Below, in pieces: positions 1 through 9,609 of a stretch of 64,000 nucleotides of DNA. Numbering within the stretch: position 1 is the first letter of the stretch; the number at the start of each line of letters is the position of its first letter. Location of the stretch: the NCBI RefSeq assembly GCF_900111355.1, contig NZ_FOHA01000011.1:1-64000 (forward strand). The letters are read 5' to 3'. Made by a program: the position numbers and the translations under genes. Source of the stretch: Isobaculum melis (lineage in GTDB: Bacteria > Bacillota > Bacilli > Lactobacillales > Carnobacteriaceae). A model generated the notes under the pieces. That model was not told the DNA's origin, did no database searches, and worked only from the letters and a program-made list of their open reading frames with translations.

Positions 1-234
1 TTGCTTCAAACAATGCCTCATCATGTTCCAAAGGAACTTCATTATGTAAAAAAAGCATTTATTAAATATGAAGATGGCATTCGAATGGCTTTTAAAAAGA
101 GCTACTCAAATGCACGATTGGAAAATCTTCACACTCATATCAAAACACTGAAACGCGTCTCTTATGGCTTTCGTAGCTTCTCAAATATGAGAACACGGGT
201 ATTTTTAATGAATGGTTTAATTCAATACGCATAA
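1..234 (+). CDS. ISL3-family transposase, C-terminal fragment (partial at window edge)
   Basis: The reading frame is open from base 1, so the start is off the window and only the last 77 residues are visible. The tail has the pattern typical of ISL3 DDE transposases: SNARLE followed by H.K.LKRVSYGFRSF and MRTR, matching the family's NG..E..N..IK.LKR..YG.RNF..FR.R ending. Because the beginning is missing, it cannot be said whether this is an intact transposase or a remnant. It is the only mobile-element gene seen in the window and lies next to the frameshifted secreted-protein gene. Confidence 0.75.
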   Translation: MLQTMPHHVPKELHYVKKAFIKYEDGIRMAFKKSYSNARLENLHTHIKTLKRVSYGFRSFSNMRTRVFLMNGLIQYA

Positions 235-309
235 AAAACATTGGGGAAAGAATTTCTTCTTCCTCCAATGTTCATAGGTGACACTATCAGTCCGATTTGA
301 CAAAGTGCC
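1..309 (+). mobile_element. Right end of an ISL3-family insertion sequence
   Basis: The window opens inside an insertion sequence. The transposase C-terminus ends at 234. An imperfect hairpin follows (about 239-271, arms ACATTGG and CCAATGT). The likely terminal repeat ends near 309 with GATTTGACAAAGTGCC, which resembles the TTTGACAAAGAGCC-type right ends I recall for ISL3 elements of enterococci and streptococci. The other end lies outside the window, so the inverted repeat and the target duplication cannot be checked. The AAAAAAAT after 309 could be part of an 8-bp duplication, but that is only a guess. Confidence 0.55.
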
Positions 310-361
310 AAAAAAATTAAATAGCACAACTCTCTTTGACACAAAGGAGTTGTGCTATTTT
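310..361 (-). terminator. Rho-independent terminator
   Basis: A strong stem (AAATAGCACAACTC paired with GAGTTGTGCTATTT) lies immediately after the stop at 363 of the minus-strand gene and is followed on the minus strand by a U-rich tail. It would end transcription of the frameshifted secreted-protein gene before the insertion sequence. Confidence 0.8.
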
Positions 362-362
362 T

Positions 363-3300
363 TTAAGGTACCAGTACCCCATAATCTTCCTGCTGATAAT
401 CCCAACTATATGGGCATACCTTTTCTGTTATTGGTTTGAGATAAATGGTCAACCAATACGCTTCTTGGTTCTCATAATCTAATACAATCTCCCCTGTTTT
501 GCGCGCTTTGGCTTCATGAAGAGAATCGGTTTTAGTCACAACAAATCCGGCATTTTGATAGTATTGTGGTATAACTGGATCAAGCTGATATTTCCAATGG
601 TCAAAATTCATTTCAAATAGAAATTCTTTAAAGGTTTGTTGTGCTTCCTCTTGTGTCTCAAATTGAATATTTGTGATTGAAGCTGCAGGTAGCTGTGCTG
701 TCTGGATATTTGCTAATGATAAATACCCACTTTTAGGAAGAACAAGTTGATCCACTGGTTCTATGATGACTTGTCTTACATGTAAGTAAACAGGATCATT
801 TTTTATATGCGCTGTCGGTTTTTGATTACTAGTATTTTGATAGGTAAATTTCACCAGATAATCGCCTACTTGCTTCACATGATTTAAGCCTGATAAATTG
901 GATTGGCTATCATTCCAAGCATCGTTTAAATTGACTTGAATCGTAGCAGTTGGATAAGCAGTTTCTTCTCCCCACTTCATTTTTTTGTTCCAAACAGAAG
1001 CTTTCGCAAATTGCAATACTTGCTCTTTTGTTAGACCTTTCACCTTTTTTAAAGACGCTTCAAAATCAAAACCATAAAGCACAATTTGATTTTTTTCATC
1101 AACTTCTGTGGTATCATCTGTCAAAAAGACGGTAATAGTGCGTTTTAGGGTTTCTCCACCATAGTCCAAACTAAGCTCAAGTGGATAAGGTTTAATCAGG
1201 TCAGATTTATCATATTTGTTTCCTAATGCATCATAAGCAGCTTTCACTGCTTTAATCGTTTTGAATTGATCTGGATTGACTGTTACCTGATTTTTTGCAG
1301 CTGTTCCATTATCTTTTTCTTCTCCTGTATTTAGATCCCTTCGCCAGCTTTTTCACTTCAATTTCATCAATTGTTGCCACATCTTTCACATCAATCGCAA
1401 AATTGGAAACTGCTAGTGCACCTTTTTCATTATAAATCGTCTCATCATCTACTTTGTTAATCCATCTGGAGGTTACTGTCGTTTGTTTACTTGTGTCTGC
1501 AATGAAGTATTTAACCTTTTGCGGTCCTCTTTCCTCTAGTTTAAATCCTAATGATTCCCAATCAATAGCAAGATCATTGTCCAGTGGATTTTTATTTATT
1601 TTAGCCTGTAGCTCTGCTGCTGTTAGTTTGCCATATTCAGGATGTAAGTCATAGGTATCTGCTACCTTTACAGCAAGTGGACTTGTTAGGCTGCCATTTT
1701 TTTCACCTGTTAATAACCAATTATCAAGTATCCCTTGTTGACCATTTTTCTTCTCTAAAGCCAAATCAGCATCATCCATATTTAAGACCACTCTTGCTGG
1801 AGCAGAGATAGCCGGTGCCCAATCCTCGATTTTTTTCATTGAACCGAAAAATGAATTGGTTCCCTCAATATAAGGTCGTTTAGGTACCCAACCAGTTAGT
1901 GGAGGCATTTTAGAAAATGTTTGACTATAGGTTAGTCCCGAAACAAAAAAATAATCTGTATTTGGAATAGGTGTTAAGGTACCAATTGAAATGGGTGCAT
2001 CCGATTGTAGAAAATTAGCACTTGCTAGCTGATAATCTTTTTTTAATGACCCTACTACCATTCCAGGGCCATTCTTATATCCTTCAAATTCTCCTGTCAT
2101 CGATGCCACATATCCATAAAAATCATATTCTGTTTTAAATTCAACGCTTTTATTCTTTTTAAGTGTAATATTTGTTAAGGGTGGAAAATGGTGCAGTATC
2201 TCTTCCTTTCCTGTTAATAAATTTATTTTGATGAGCTCTGTTTCTTTTGTTTCATTATAGATTTTAGTTGTGACAAGCTCTGAATTAGTGGTTAAATCAG
2301 TTTGTGTAGAAAAAGCACCTCCTACAATGGATGTTTTATACCATTCATATTGCCCAGCTGCATTCCATTTCACATAAAAGTTTGTTATACCAATTTTTTT
2401 TGCTCCTTCAGCATCCGGCACATTGGTAAAACCATTTGCTAGATAACCACCATCACTGGTTTTATCCACCGAGCGAATGTTAATTGCTGCATTCCACCCA
2501 GCTTGATATGCTGTTGCATCTTCATTTAACTTAGCAAAAGAAGGAAGTGTAAACCATTTTACTTCTACAACACTTCCTGTAGTGGGATCTCTTTTTTCAA
2601 TTGGCATTTGTTTGTCTGTATGTACTTCCGCGTTTGTTAAGTTTGTAAGATAGCCTAAATTCAGGATGTCATTCTCTTGATTTTGATGATAAGCATTTCC
2701 ATAAAAACCAGGATAACTTGTTTGTTGAAGGGTTGTATACTGAAGATTTTCTAAATTTTCATCAAAACTAAGCATCCGCTTTTGATGAACTTTATCTTGT
2801 GGTGTATAGCCTGTATAGAACATGGCATATTTATGATTATTTTCAAAAATTGCTGATGGATCACTGGCAAAAGAACCATCTTGTTCAGTATTATTTGAGG
2901 GTGCAACTGTATTATTTGAGGTCGCAATATTTAAAACATTTAAAATTTGTCCATCTGGTGTTACTTTCACTAAATAAATACAAAACACAAAAATCCGATT
3001 TACCCAATATTCTTGATCATTTCTATTGGCTATTGTCAGAATAAAGTTTCCATCTTTTGTTTCCTTAACATCATTAATTGTGGTATTCCCATTTAACGAA
3101 AAACTTTCAAAATTCATTTTTTCAATCATACTTACTTTGGATAAAGTTTGAACATACCCCTTAAATTGAACATCATTCTTTAGTTTTTCTTCAAATAATT
3201 CGGTCCCTTCATTAGGCAAAGTATCTGTAAATTTTTCATCCTTTTCTGTTGCAAAAAGCTGCTGTTGTTGTTTCGTTTCTTGTTTTTCTGTTTGCGCTTG

Positions 3301-3396
3301 AATAAATGCACTTTTTTTCATAAAAAAAATAGCGATAAAACTTAGACAAATCAAGCCTATCATCCGCATTACTTTCCTGGTATTTCTTGTGAACAT
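363..3396 (-). pseudogene. Large secreted protein, disrupted by a +1 frameshift
   Basis: Two adjacent minus-strand frames (1309-3396 and 363-1247) are one gene of about 1010 codons. The first frame ends in a short basic tail after LAKG. In the other frame the sequence between them reads DLNTGEEKDNGTAAKNQ and runs straight into the downstream frame. Removing one G from the GGG at 1337-1339 restores the whole frame, and the total length, 3034 nt, is one base over a multiple of three. The start at 3396 follows GGGAGGAAG. The N-terminus has a hydrophobic segment (MIGLICLSFIAIFF) and a probable signal-peptidase site near IQAQ. The last 320 or so residues match the C-terminal part of the intact gene at 55387-57972 (shared SDLIKPYP, YGFDF, GLNHV..VGDY, YLKP.T..YSW). 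The first 650 residues do not resemble that protein. No LPXTG anchor or lipobox is seen. The function is unknown. A sequencing error at the G run is possible. Confidence 0.8.
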
Positions 3397-3479
3397 GCTA
3401 CTTCCTCCCATTAAGATACTTGATCATTTTATGCAGAAAACATTTGTTTTTTACATATTTATCAAATAGAGGATTAGCT

Positions 3480-3528
3480 AAAATAAAAAACCTCCAAAAT
3501 GCTATAAAATCTCACATTTGAAGGTTTT
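3480..3528 (-). promoter_or_regulatory. U-tailed leader hairpin starting at the predicted transcript 5' end
   Basis: On the minus strand AAAACCTTCAAATG (3515-3528) pairs with CATTTTGGAGGTTTT (3487-3501), with one mismatch and one bulge, and TTTTTTATTTT follows. It has the form of an intrinsic terminator. It lies between the predicted promoter (3536-3563) and the gene start at 3396, so it may be an attenuator or a 5' stabilising hairpin. The remnant family member at 59379 has a hairpin in the same place. Confidence 0.5.
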
Positions 3529-3535
3529 AAATATT

Positions 3536-3563
3536 TTTATATACTAATTAAACATATAGTCAA
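3536..3563 (-). promoter_or_regulatory. Predicted promoter of the secreted-protein gene
   Basis: TTGACT (3558-3563) and TATAAA (3536-3541) are separated by 16 bp on the minus strand. The palindrome at 3570-3595 ends 6 bp upstream of the -35 box, a position typical of an activator site. Transcription would start near 3529. Confidence 0.5.
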
Positions 3564-3569
3564 AGCTTT

Positions 3570-3595
3570 GTGCAAGTAACAAATGTTACTTGCAC
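3570..3595. promoter_or_regulatory. Perfect 26-bp palindromic operator
   Basis: Arms of 12 bp (GTGCAAGTAACA and TGTTACTTGCAC) surround a 2-bp centre without mismatch. An almost identical site lies at 59525-59550, before another member of the same gene family, and a related half-site lies at 58078-58103. The regulator is not known. The rest of the gap 3596-3862 is AT-rich and shows no recognisable feature. Confidence 0.7.
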
Positions 3596-3862
3596 TCATC
3601 TTATACAATGTTCCACAAATTGTCAATTACTATTTTATTAAACAATTTTATCCCTATCCTCATTTTAGAATATAGTAAAACTTTTGCTATTTTAAAAATA
3701 AAGGATAAAACACTTTATTAGTTTTAATTAAAACTAATTTCTAGTATCTTTTATTCTAATTCAATAGTTTGTATTTCCGCTAATAAATGACCACTCATTA
3801 TCAAACAGATTCAAATATTACTAACTGATTTAGGATAGAAAAGTAAATGAGTTATTTTTAAA

Positions 3863-4810
3863 TTAAGGAATATATTTCTCAATAAATGTTGTCACTAATT
3901 CTTTATAAGCTGCCTTGTGCTTACCATAAGACTCCCCATGACCAGCGCCTTCAAAGATATGCTTCTCTTTTTCAGCTGGACTTGCAGTATAGACTTCATC
4001 TAGCATTTCTGTTGGTACAAAAGTATCCTGATCACCATGAATAAATAGCATCGGTGTCTTGTTTTTCTCTAGTTGCTTAACCGCACTTGCTTCATCAAAA
4101 TTGTAGCCTGCACGAATTTGTGTAACCACACTTGTAATAGGAACTAAAGGAAAGGCTGGTAAATTGTACATTTCTTTCAATTGATACGCCAGCTCTTCAT
4201 TCACAGAGGAGTAGCCACAATCTTCTACAATCACTTTCACATTATCAGGAAGGGCTTCTCCACTGGTCATCATTACTGTTGCACCACCCATACTAATACC
4301 AAATAGAGCAATTTCTGATTCTTTACCATTTTTGGCAATCATTTCATCAATCCAACGCACATAGTCTAAGCGTTCATGCCAGCCAAAACCAATATAATCG
4401 CCTTGGCTCTCTCCATGTCCTCTAGCATCTGGCACTAAAATATTAAAGCCCATATCGTAATATAATTTAGCAAAAGCAGCCATATTTGTGCGATTCCCAG
4501 CATATCCATGTGCAAGAATCGCTACTTTTTTAGAAGGCTTTTCAGCCGGAATATAGGTTGCAACTAATGTGAGATTATCATCAGAAGTCATGGTAATCGT
4601 TTCTTGCTGAACGGATTGATACCACTCTTTTTCAGCTTTCCAAATATCGACTTTTTCTTTTTCAGGTAAATTTTTATCATTTTCTAAAAATTCTTTTTTA
4701 TTTGTCGCAATGGCTACACTATAAAAATAATTTCCTGCTGCTGTTGCTGCACCTAAAACAACTGTAGCTGTGATCCCTAATGTTAGTAGCCATTTATTTC
4801 TTCGTTTCAT
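3863..4810 (-). CDS. Membrane-anchored or secreted alpha/beta hydrolase
   Basis: A 315-residue alpha/beta hydrolase of the type often annotated as cell-surface hydrolase or YfhR-like. An N-terminal hydrophobic segment (about residues 6-28) makes it a signal-anchored or exported protein. The hydrolase fold follows, with the oxyanion HGYAGN, the DARGHG turn, the nucleophile elbow GISMGG (serine), HGDQD (acid) and GAGHGES (histidine). The substrate cannot be told from sequence; esters of envelope lipids or peptides are guesses. The start at 4810 is preferred over an upstream in-frame ATG because GGAGG lies 8 nt before it. It stands alone, with the cold-shock gene behind a terminator downstream of it in + coordinates. 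Confidence 0.8.
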   Translation of the reverse strand: MKRRNKWLLTLGITATVVLGAATAAGNYFYSVAIATNKKEFLENDKNLPEKEKVDIWKAEKEWYQSVQQETITMTSDDNLTLVATYIPAEKPSKKVAILAHGYAGNRTNMAAFAKLYYDMGFNILVPDARGHGESQGDYIGFGWHERLDYVRWIDEMIAKNGKESEIALFGISMGGATVMMTSGEALPDNVKVIVEDCGYSSVNEELAYQLKEMYNLPAFPLVPITSVVTQIRAGYNFDEASAVKQLEKNKTPMLFIHGDQDTFVPTEMLDEVYTASPAEKEKHIFEGAGHGESYGKHKAAYKELVTTFIEKYIP

Positions 4811-4877
4811 CTTATTTCCTCCAGTAATCACGCTTTTTCTATTAAAACACATGGCATTATTTTACCATACCTATTTT

Positions 4878-4923
4878 AAGAAACAAAGAAAAAAAGAAAC
4901 TTCTTAAACGAAAGAAGTCTCTT
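4878..4923 (-). terminator. Terminator of the cold-shock gene
   Basis: On the minus strand AGAGACTTCTT pairs with AAGAAGTTTCT across a short loop and is followed by TTTTTTC. It lies 15 bp after the csp stop codon. Confidence 0.85.
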
Positions 4924-4938
4924 TTGAGTATGTTTGTT

Positions 4939-5139
4939 TTAGCTTTTTACTACGTTAGATGCTTGTGGTCCACGGTTGCCTTCTACAATGTCAAATTCAA
5001 CTGCTTGTCCTTCATCTAAAGTCTTGAAGCCTTCACCTGTAATAGCGCTATAATGCACGAATACATCATCTCCGCCCTCTACTTCGATAAAGCCAAAACC
5101 TTTTTCGCCATTAAACCATTTTACAATACCTTTTTGCAT
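4939..5139 (-). CDS. csp: Cold-shock protein (CspA family)
   Basis: A 66-residue single cold-shock domain that binds single-stranded RNA and DNA and acts as an RNA chaperone. The RNP1 motif KGFGFIE and the RNP2 motif DVFVHYSAI are both present, and the length is normal for the family. The start ATG has an AGGTTT-type ribosome site. A strong promoter lies about 170 bp upstream, leaving the long untranslated leader usual for cold-inducible csp mRNAs. A second copy is at 61740; the two share most residues but differ at the C-terminus (ASNVVKS here, ATNVQVA there). Confidence 0.95.
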   Translation of the reverse strand: MQKGIVKWFNGEKGFGFIEVEGGDDVFVHYSAITGEGFKTLDEGQAVEFDIVEGNRGPQASNVVKS

Positions 5140-5313
5140 GTCTGAAAACCTCCAAATTAGTTCTTTTGTATAAGAGACTCAGTGCAAGAAAAAATCACCT
5201 GACTAAAGTGTTCTCATCCATTGTACCTAAGAATCAACACCCTTAATACACGTGACGTCAAACATTTTAATACATCTTGTTATTTTTTCACAATAAATCC
5301 CCATTACTCCTTC

Positions 5314-5342
5314 ATTATAACTGAACACCAATTTCCTTGCAA
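5314..5342 (-). promoter_or_regulatory. Promoter of the cold-shock gene
   Basis: TTGCAA (5337-5342) and TATAAT (5314-5319) are exactly 17 bp apart on the minus strand. Transcription would begin near 5307, giving a leader of about 165 nt before the csp start, in keeping with cold-shock leaders. The rest of the gap 5140-5472 shows nothing else. Confidence 0.7.
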
Positions 5343-5472
5343 GGGTTTTCTTTATTTATTTTTGTTTATTTCCATTACTATGAATTTAAATTTTTTAGCT
5401 TAAAATTGCGCATTTACGTTTCTAACGAAGAAAACCGCTCCCCATTTTATATAAACTTTTATAAAGAATTAT

Positions 5473-6456
5473 TCATTTTTTTGTTAACCCTTGAATAAAA
5501 CTTTGATAAGCAGCATCTTCTTCATAAAAGCTTTGTTTTACTTCTGTAAAGCTACCTAAAAGGGCATCCTCTAGGTTTAAGGTTACTTCAAAGAGCTTGG
5601 TTGCATTGCCAATTAAATCCATTGTATAGGTTTTATCCTCCTGTTGATGTACACGTGTTTTTACCATACCACCTGGATTGAGGACTAAAATATCTTGTGA
5701 GAGCTGACCTTGCTGTAATAAAACATAAAATAAGCTACTAGCAGACATCGCTGTCCCACATGCATTTGTAAAACCAACACCACGTTCATAGGTGCGAACA
5801 AATATTTTTTGTGGTCCTAAGATCTCTACAAAGCTAACATTGGCGCCATCTGGAAACAGTGGGGAACCACCATTTACTTTTTCAGCAATCACTTGCAATA
5901 AGTCACTTGTTAATGTTTGATGCTCAACAAAAGCAATCAGATGTGGATTTGGAACAGCAACAACTGAAAAAAACAGCGTCTCTGATAATTCTGGTATCAA
6001 CTGATGAATCCATTCTGCCTGCGTTGTAATCATTGGAACATCTTTTAAGCTAAAACTGACTGGTGAAATTTCCACTTGATAAGTAGGGATTCCCACTGCT
6101 AATTCAGGCATTTTTTTAGTATGTAGTAAACCATGCAGGGTTTCAATGACTAACGCCTCTTGATTTAATTTTTCAGTTAAATAACGGGCAACTGTACGAA
6201 GACCATTGCCACACATACTCGCTTCACTTCCATCTGCATTGATGACACGCATTTGACCATCACTGCTAGCTGAATGTCCTTTATCTACGACTAAAATGCC
6301 ATCTGCACCACCTAAAAGTCCATTTTTACGCTGACAGATTTGTTGGGTTAATCGAATCAGTTCTTGCTCAGATAACGCATGAGCTAGTCTGGTTCTATCT
6401 AACAAATAAAAATCATTTTCTGATCCATGTACTTTAAGTAAGGGAAGTTGTGTCAT
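5473..6456 (-). CDS. dapF: Diaminopimelate epimerase
   Basis: A 327-residue DapF, which interconverts LL- and meso-diaminopimelate, the last step before lysine or meso-DAP peptidoglycan. Both catalytic cysteines are present: Cys82 in MCGNGLR and Cys233 in NACGTAMSAS. The substrate-binding motifs ENDF near the N-terminus and PDGANVSFV are also there. The protein is longer than the usual 270-280 residues because of inserts and a C-terminal extension of about 35 residues ending GLTKK. It stands alone: no other dap or lys genes flank it, and a terminator separates it from ileS. The aminotransferase at 38752 is the only possible pathway partner in the window. Confidence 0.9.
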   Translation of the reverse strand: MTQLPLLKVHGSENDFYLLDRTRLAHALSEQELIRLTQQICQRKNGLLGGADGILVVDKGHSASSDGQMRVINADGSEASMCGNGLRTVARYLTEKLNQEALVIETLHGLLHTKKMPELAVGIPTYQVEISPVSFSLKDVPMITTQAEWIHQLIPELSETLFFSVVAVPNPHLIAFVEHQTLTSDLLQVIAEKVNGGSPLFPDGANVSFVEILGPQKIFVRTYERGVGFTNACGTAMSASSLFYVLLQQGQLSQDILVLNPGGMVKTRVHQQEDKTYTMDLIGNATKLFEVTLNLEDALLGSFTEVKQSFYEEDAAYQSFIQGLTKK

Positions 6457-6518
6457 TTTTATACCACCTTTGCTTGATTCTTTTGTTTATCATATCATAA
6501 AAGAAATCCAACGCCTAT

Positions 6519-6553
6519 CAAAAAAGCATGCCCAAATAATTGGGACATGCTTT
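6519..6553 (-). terminator. Terminator of ileS
   Basis: On the minus strand AAAGCATGTCCCAA pairs with TTGGGCATGCTTT and a short T run follows. It sits directly after the ileS stop at 6559. Confidence 0.8.
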
Positions 6554-6558
6554 ACTTT

Positions 6559-9336
6559 TTATTCGCCCTGTAAGGCTTCAGGATAATGTGCTTCGACAAT
6601 TGTTGCACAGCGATCACAAAGTGTTGGTGCATCTGCATGACTGCCAACATCTTCTTTCACAGCGCGACAACGTTCACAAGTTTCACCTGCTGCTTGTTCA
6701 ACTAAGATCGCTAATGAATCAAATTGAAGTGCTTCAGCTGGAGCAGCTTCTTTGGTACCAGCAATTTCTAGTGCAGAAACAATAAACAATTGAGCTAAAT
6801 CACTATCTAAAGCGTTAAATAATGCAGTAGTTTGCTCATTTGGATAAAGTTTTAGCTTCGCTTCAAAGGATTTCCCAATTTTCTTCTCATTACGTGCTTC
6901 CTCAAGTGCTTTTTGCACATCATTTCGAATCTCCATAAAAGCTTGCCACATCTCTACTAATTCCGCTTGATTTGGATAAGTCTCTACCGCTGGCATTTCA
7001 GCAAGTTGTACATAAGCTTCATCCTCAGATAAGAAATGCCAAATTTCTTCAGTTGTATGCGGTAAAATTGGTGTCATTAATTTTGATAATTTAACCAATA
7101 CTTCATAGAAAACAGTTTGCATGGCACGACGTGGGAAAGCATCCTCGGCTTCAATATAAACCACATCTTTGGCAAAGTCTAAATAGAATTGAGATAAATC
7201 AACGGTACAGAAATTATTGATAAGTTGGAAGTTAGAAGAGAAATCATATTTTTCATAATTTTCTTCTACCTTCGCTACTAATTCATTTAAGCGAATGAGC
7301 AGATATTTATCCACTGAACGTAAATCATCATAGCGCACCTCATGTTTAGCAGGTTGATAGTCAGAAGTATTCGCCAGTAAGAAGCGCATTGTATTTCTAA
7401 TTTTACGATAAACTTCAGAAACTTGTTTTAAGATTTCATCACTCACACGAACATCTGATTGTGCATCGACACTTGAAACCCATAAACGAATAATATCAGC
7501 ACCCATTTGTTTAATGACTTTTTCAGGTAAAATCGTATTGCCAATCGATTTACTCATTTTACGGCCTTCACCATCTAAAACCATTCCTTGCGATAAAACT
7601 GTTTTATAAGGTGCAATGCCATTGATTGCAACACTAGTCGTAATACTAGAGTTAAACCAACCACGGTATTGATCTGAACCTTCTAAATACATATCAGCTG
7701 GGTAAGTTAAATTGTCTCTTGCAGCTAAAACAGCTTGATGAGAAGAGCCTGAATCAAACCAAACATCCATAATATCTGTTTCTTTTGTAAAGCTTCCATT
7801 TGGACTACCTTCATGAGTAAAGCCCTCTGGTAATAAATCTTTTGCTTCTCTTTCAAACCAAACATTTGAACCAAATTCAGCAAATAATTGTGCCACATGT
7901 TCAGTTGTTTCGGTTGTTAAAATCGGGTCTCCGTTTTCTGCATAGAAAATTGGCAGTGGTACGCCCCAAGCACGCTGTCTTGAAATGACCCAATCGCCAC
8001 GATCACGAACCATATTATAAAGACGAGTCATTCCCCATTTTTGAACCCATTCAACGCCTTCAATCGCTGTTAGAATCTCTTCACGGAAAGCATCAATTGA
8101 AGCAAACCATTGTGGTGTTGCACGGAAAATCACTGGTTTCTTCGTACGCCAATCATGTGGATAGCTATGAGTAAAGAAGTCTAGTTTTAGCAAAGCATTT
8201 TTTTCTGCTAAAGCTTCTGTAATCATTTTATTGGCTTTATCATAGAAAACTCCTTCAAAGCCAGGTGCTTCATCTGTATATACCCCTCTTGAATCAACAG
8301 GTGATAAAATCTCTAAATTGTATTTTTTCCCAACAATATAGTCATCATCCCCATGTCCTGGAGCAGTATGAACCAAGCCAGTACCAGCATCCAATGTAAC
8401 ATGATCGCCTAACATTAATAAGGATGTACGATCATATAAAGGATGTTGCGCAGTCATATATTCAAGTTCTGAGCCTTTTAATTCTTTTAAGATCTGCACA
8501 TTTTCCCAACCAATTGCTTCAGAAACTGGTGTTAACATATCTTTCGCTACGACAAATTTACGACCATCAGCTTCAACCACTGCATAATCATAGCTTGGGT
8601 TCACTGAAATCCCTAAGTTTGCTGGAATCGTCCATGGTGTTGTTGTCCAAATCACAAAAGCTGTCTCTGTATCTAATAACCCTTTACCATCTACAACATT
8701 GAATGCTACATAAATAGAAGCAGATTTTACATCTTTATACTCAATTTCAGCTTCAGCTAAAGAAGATTCACTTGACGGAGACCAGTAAACTGGCTTTAAG
8801 CCTTTATAAATATAGCCTTTTTCAGCCATTTTACCAAAGACACGGATTTGCTCTGCTTCATATTCAGGCTGTAAGGTAATATAAGGATTGTCCCATTCAC
8901 CAGCAACACCTAAACGTTTAAAGTCTTCTCGTTGTTTATCAACTTGTTCTAAAGCATATTTTTCACATAATTTACGGTATTCAGCTAACGGCATATCTTT
9001 ACGTTTAATGCCTTTATTGGTTAATACTGTTTCAATTGGTAAACCATGTGTATCCCAGCCAGGAACATATGGGCTACGGAAACCAGACATTGATTTATAA
9101 CGAATAATCATATCTTTACTAATTTTATTTAAGGCATGCCCCATATGGATATTTCCATTTGCAAAAGGAGGTCCATCATGTAAAACAAAAGTTGGTTTAT
9201 TTGCATTCAGTTTTTGACGCTGCCCATACATATCAACAGCTTCCCAATCTTTTTGCCACTGCTCTTCTCTAACAGGTAAATTACCACGCATTGGAAATTC
9301 AGTTTGTCCTAAGTTTAAGGTTTCTTTCATTTTCAT
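6559..9336 (-). CDS. ileS: Isoleucyl-tRNA synthetase
   Basis: A 925-residue class I aminoacyl-tRNA synthetase that charges tRNA-Ile. The HIGH motif reads HMGH (about residue 64), and the KMSKS motif (RKMSKSIGN) lies near residue 595. The CP1 editing domain lies between them, with [11 protein letters not shown]. The C-terminus carries the zinc site CERC...CDRC. The length is normal for Gram-positive IleS. It is the last gene of the division cluster, after divIVA, but has its own T-box leader, so its level follows isoleucine-tRNA charging. Confidence 0.97.
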   Translation of the reverse strand: MKMKETLNLGQTEFPMRGNLPVREEQWQKDWEAVDMYGQRQKLNANKPTFVLHDGPPFANGNIHMGHALNKISKDMIIRYKSMSGFRSPYVPGWDTHGLPIETVLTNKGIKRKDMPLAEYRKLCEKYALEQVDKQREDFKRLGVAGEWDNPYITLQPEYEAEQIRVFGKMAEKGYIYKGLKPVYWSPSSESSLAEAEIEYKDVKSASIYVAFNVVDGKGLLDTETAFVIWTTTPWTIPANLGISVNPSYDYAVVEADGRKFVVAKDMLTPVSEAIGWENVQILKELKGSELEYMTAQHPLYDRTSLLMLGDHVTLDAGTGLVHTAPGHGDDDYIVGKKYNLEILSPVDSRGVYTDEAPGFEGVFYDKANKMITEALAEKNALLKLDFFTHSYPHDWRTKKPVIFRATPQWFASIDAFREEILTAIEGVEWVQKWGMTRLYNMVRDRGDWVISRQRAWGVPLPIFYAENGDPILTTETTEHVAQLFAEFGSNVWFEREAKDLLPEGFTHEGSPNGSFTKETDIMDVWFDSGSSHQAVLAARDNLTYPADMYLEGSDQYRGWFNSSITTSVAINGIAPYKTVLSQGMVLDGEGRKMSKSIGNTILPEKVIKQMGADIIRLWVSSVDAQSDVRVSDEILKQVSEVYRKIRNTMRFLLANTSDYQPAKHEVRYDDLRSVDKYLLIRLNELVAKVEENYEKYDFSSNFQLINNFCTVDLSQFYLDFAKDVVYIEAEDAFPRRAMQTVFYEVLVKLSKLMTPILPHTTEEIWHFLSEDEAYVQLAEMPAVETYPNQAELVEMWQAFMEIRNDVQKALEEARNEKKIGKSFEAKLKLYPNEQTTALFNALDSDLAQLFIVSALEIAGTKEAAPAEALQFDSLAILVEQAAGETCERCRAVKEDVGSHADAPTLCDRCATIVEAHYPEALQGE

Positions 9337-9377
9337 CTTATTTATCCATCCTCTTCTTTTTTTTTACACAACATAAA

Positions 9378-9600
9378 AAAGACTTCGTCAACAAGGGACG
9401 AAGTCTTCGTGGTACCACCCAATTTTAGAATAAAAATTGCTTTATTCTTTCTCAATTGATTGGTAACGTTTATCAAACGGATTACCCTACTTTTCTTTCA
9501 AGTAATCATTCATGGATGATCCCCTAACAATAAAAGAGCCTACTAGTCTCTCACCATTCACTAGCTCGCTTAAGGATTTTATTGAGGTACTGTTCCAATC
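9378..9600 (-). promoter_or_regulatory. T-box riboswitch leader of ileS
   Basis: The conserved T-box sequence GGGTGGTACCACG is on the minus strand (revcomp of 9408-9420). It is followed at once by an intrinsic terminator (AAGACTTCGTC pairing with GACGAAGTCTT, about 9378-9407, then a T run). The upstream part to about 9600 holds the stem I region. Uncharged tRNA would pair with the T-box, melt the terminator and allow ileS to be read. I did not place the specifier codon with certainty; an isoleucine codon is expected from the gene downstream. Confidence 0.9.
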
Positions 9601-9609
9601 ATAATGTTA

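Noticed and set aside
1309-1345. Programmed ribosomal frameshift in the first secreted-protein gene
   Set aside because: No slippery heptamer, stop-anticipating structure or downstream pseudoknot was seen at the GGG; the change looks like a simple one-base indel.
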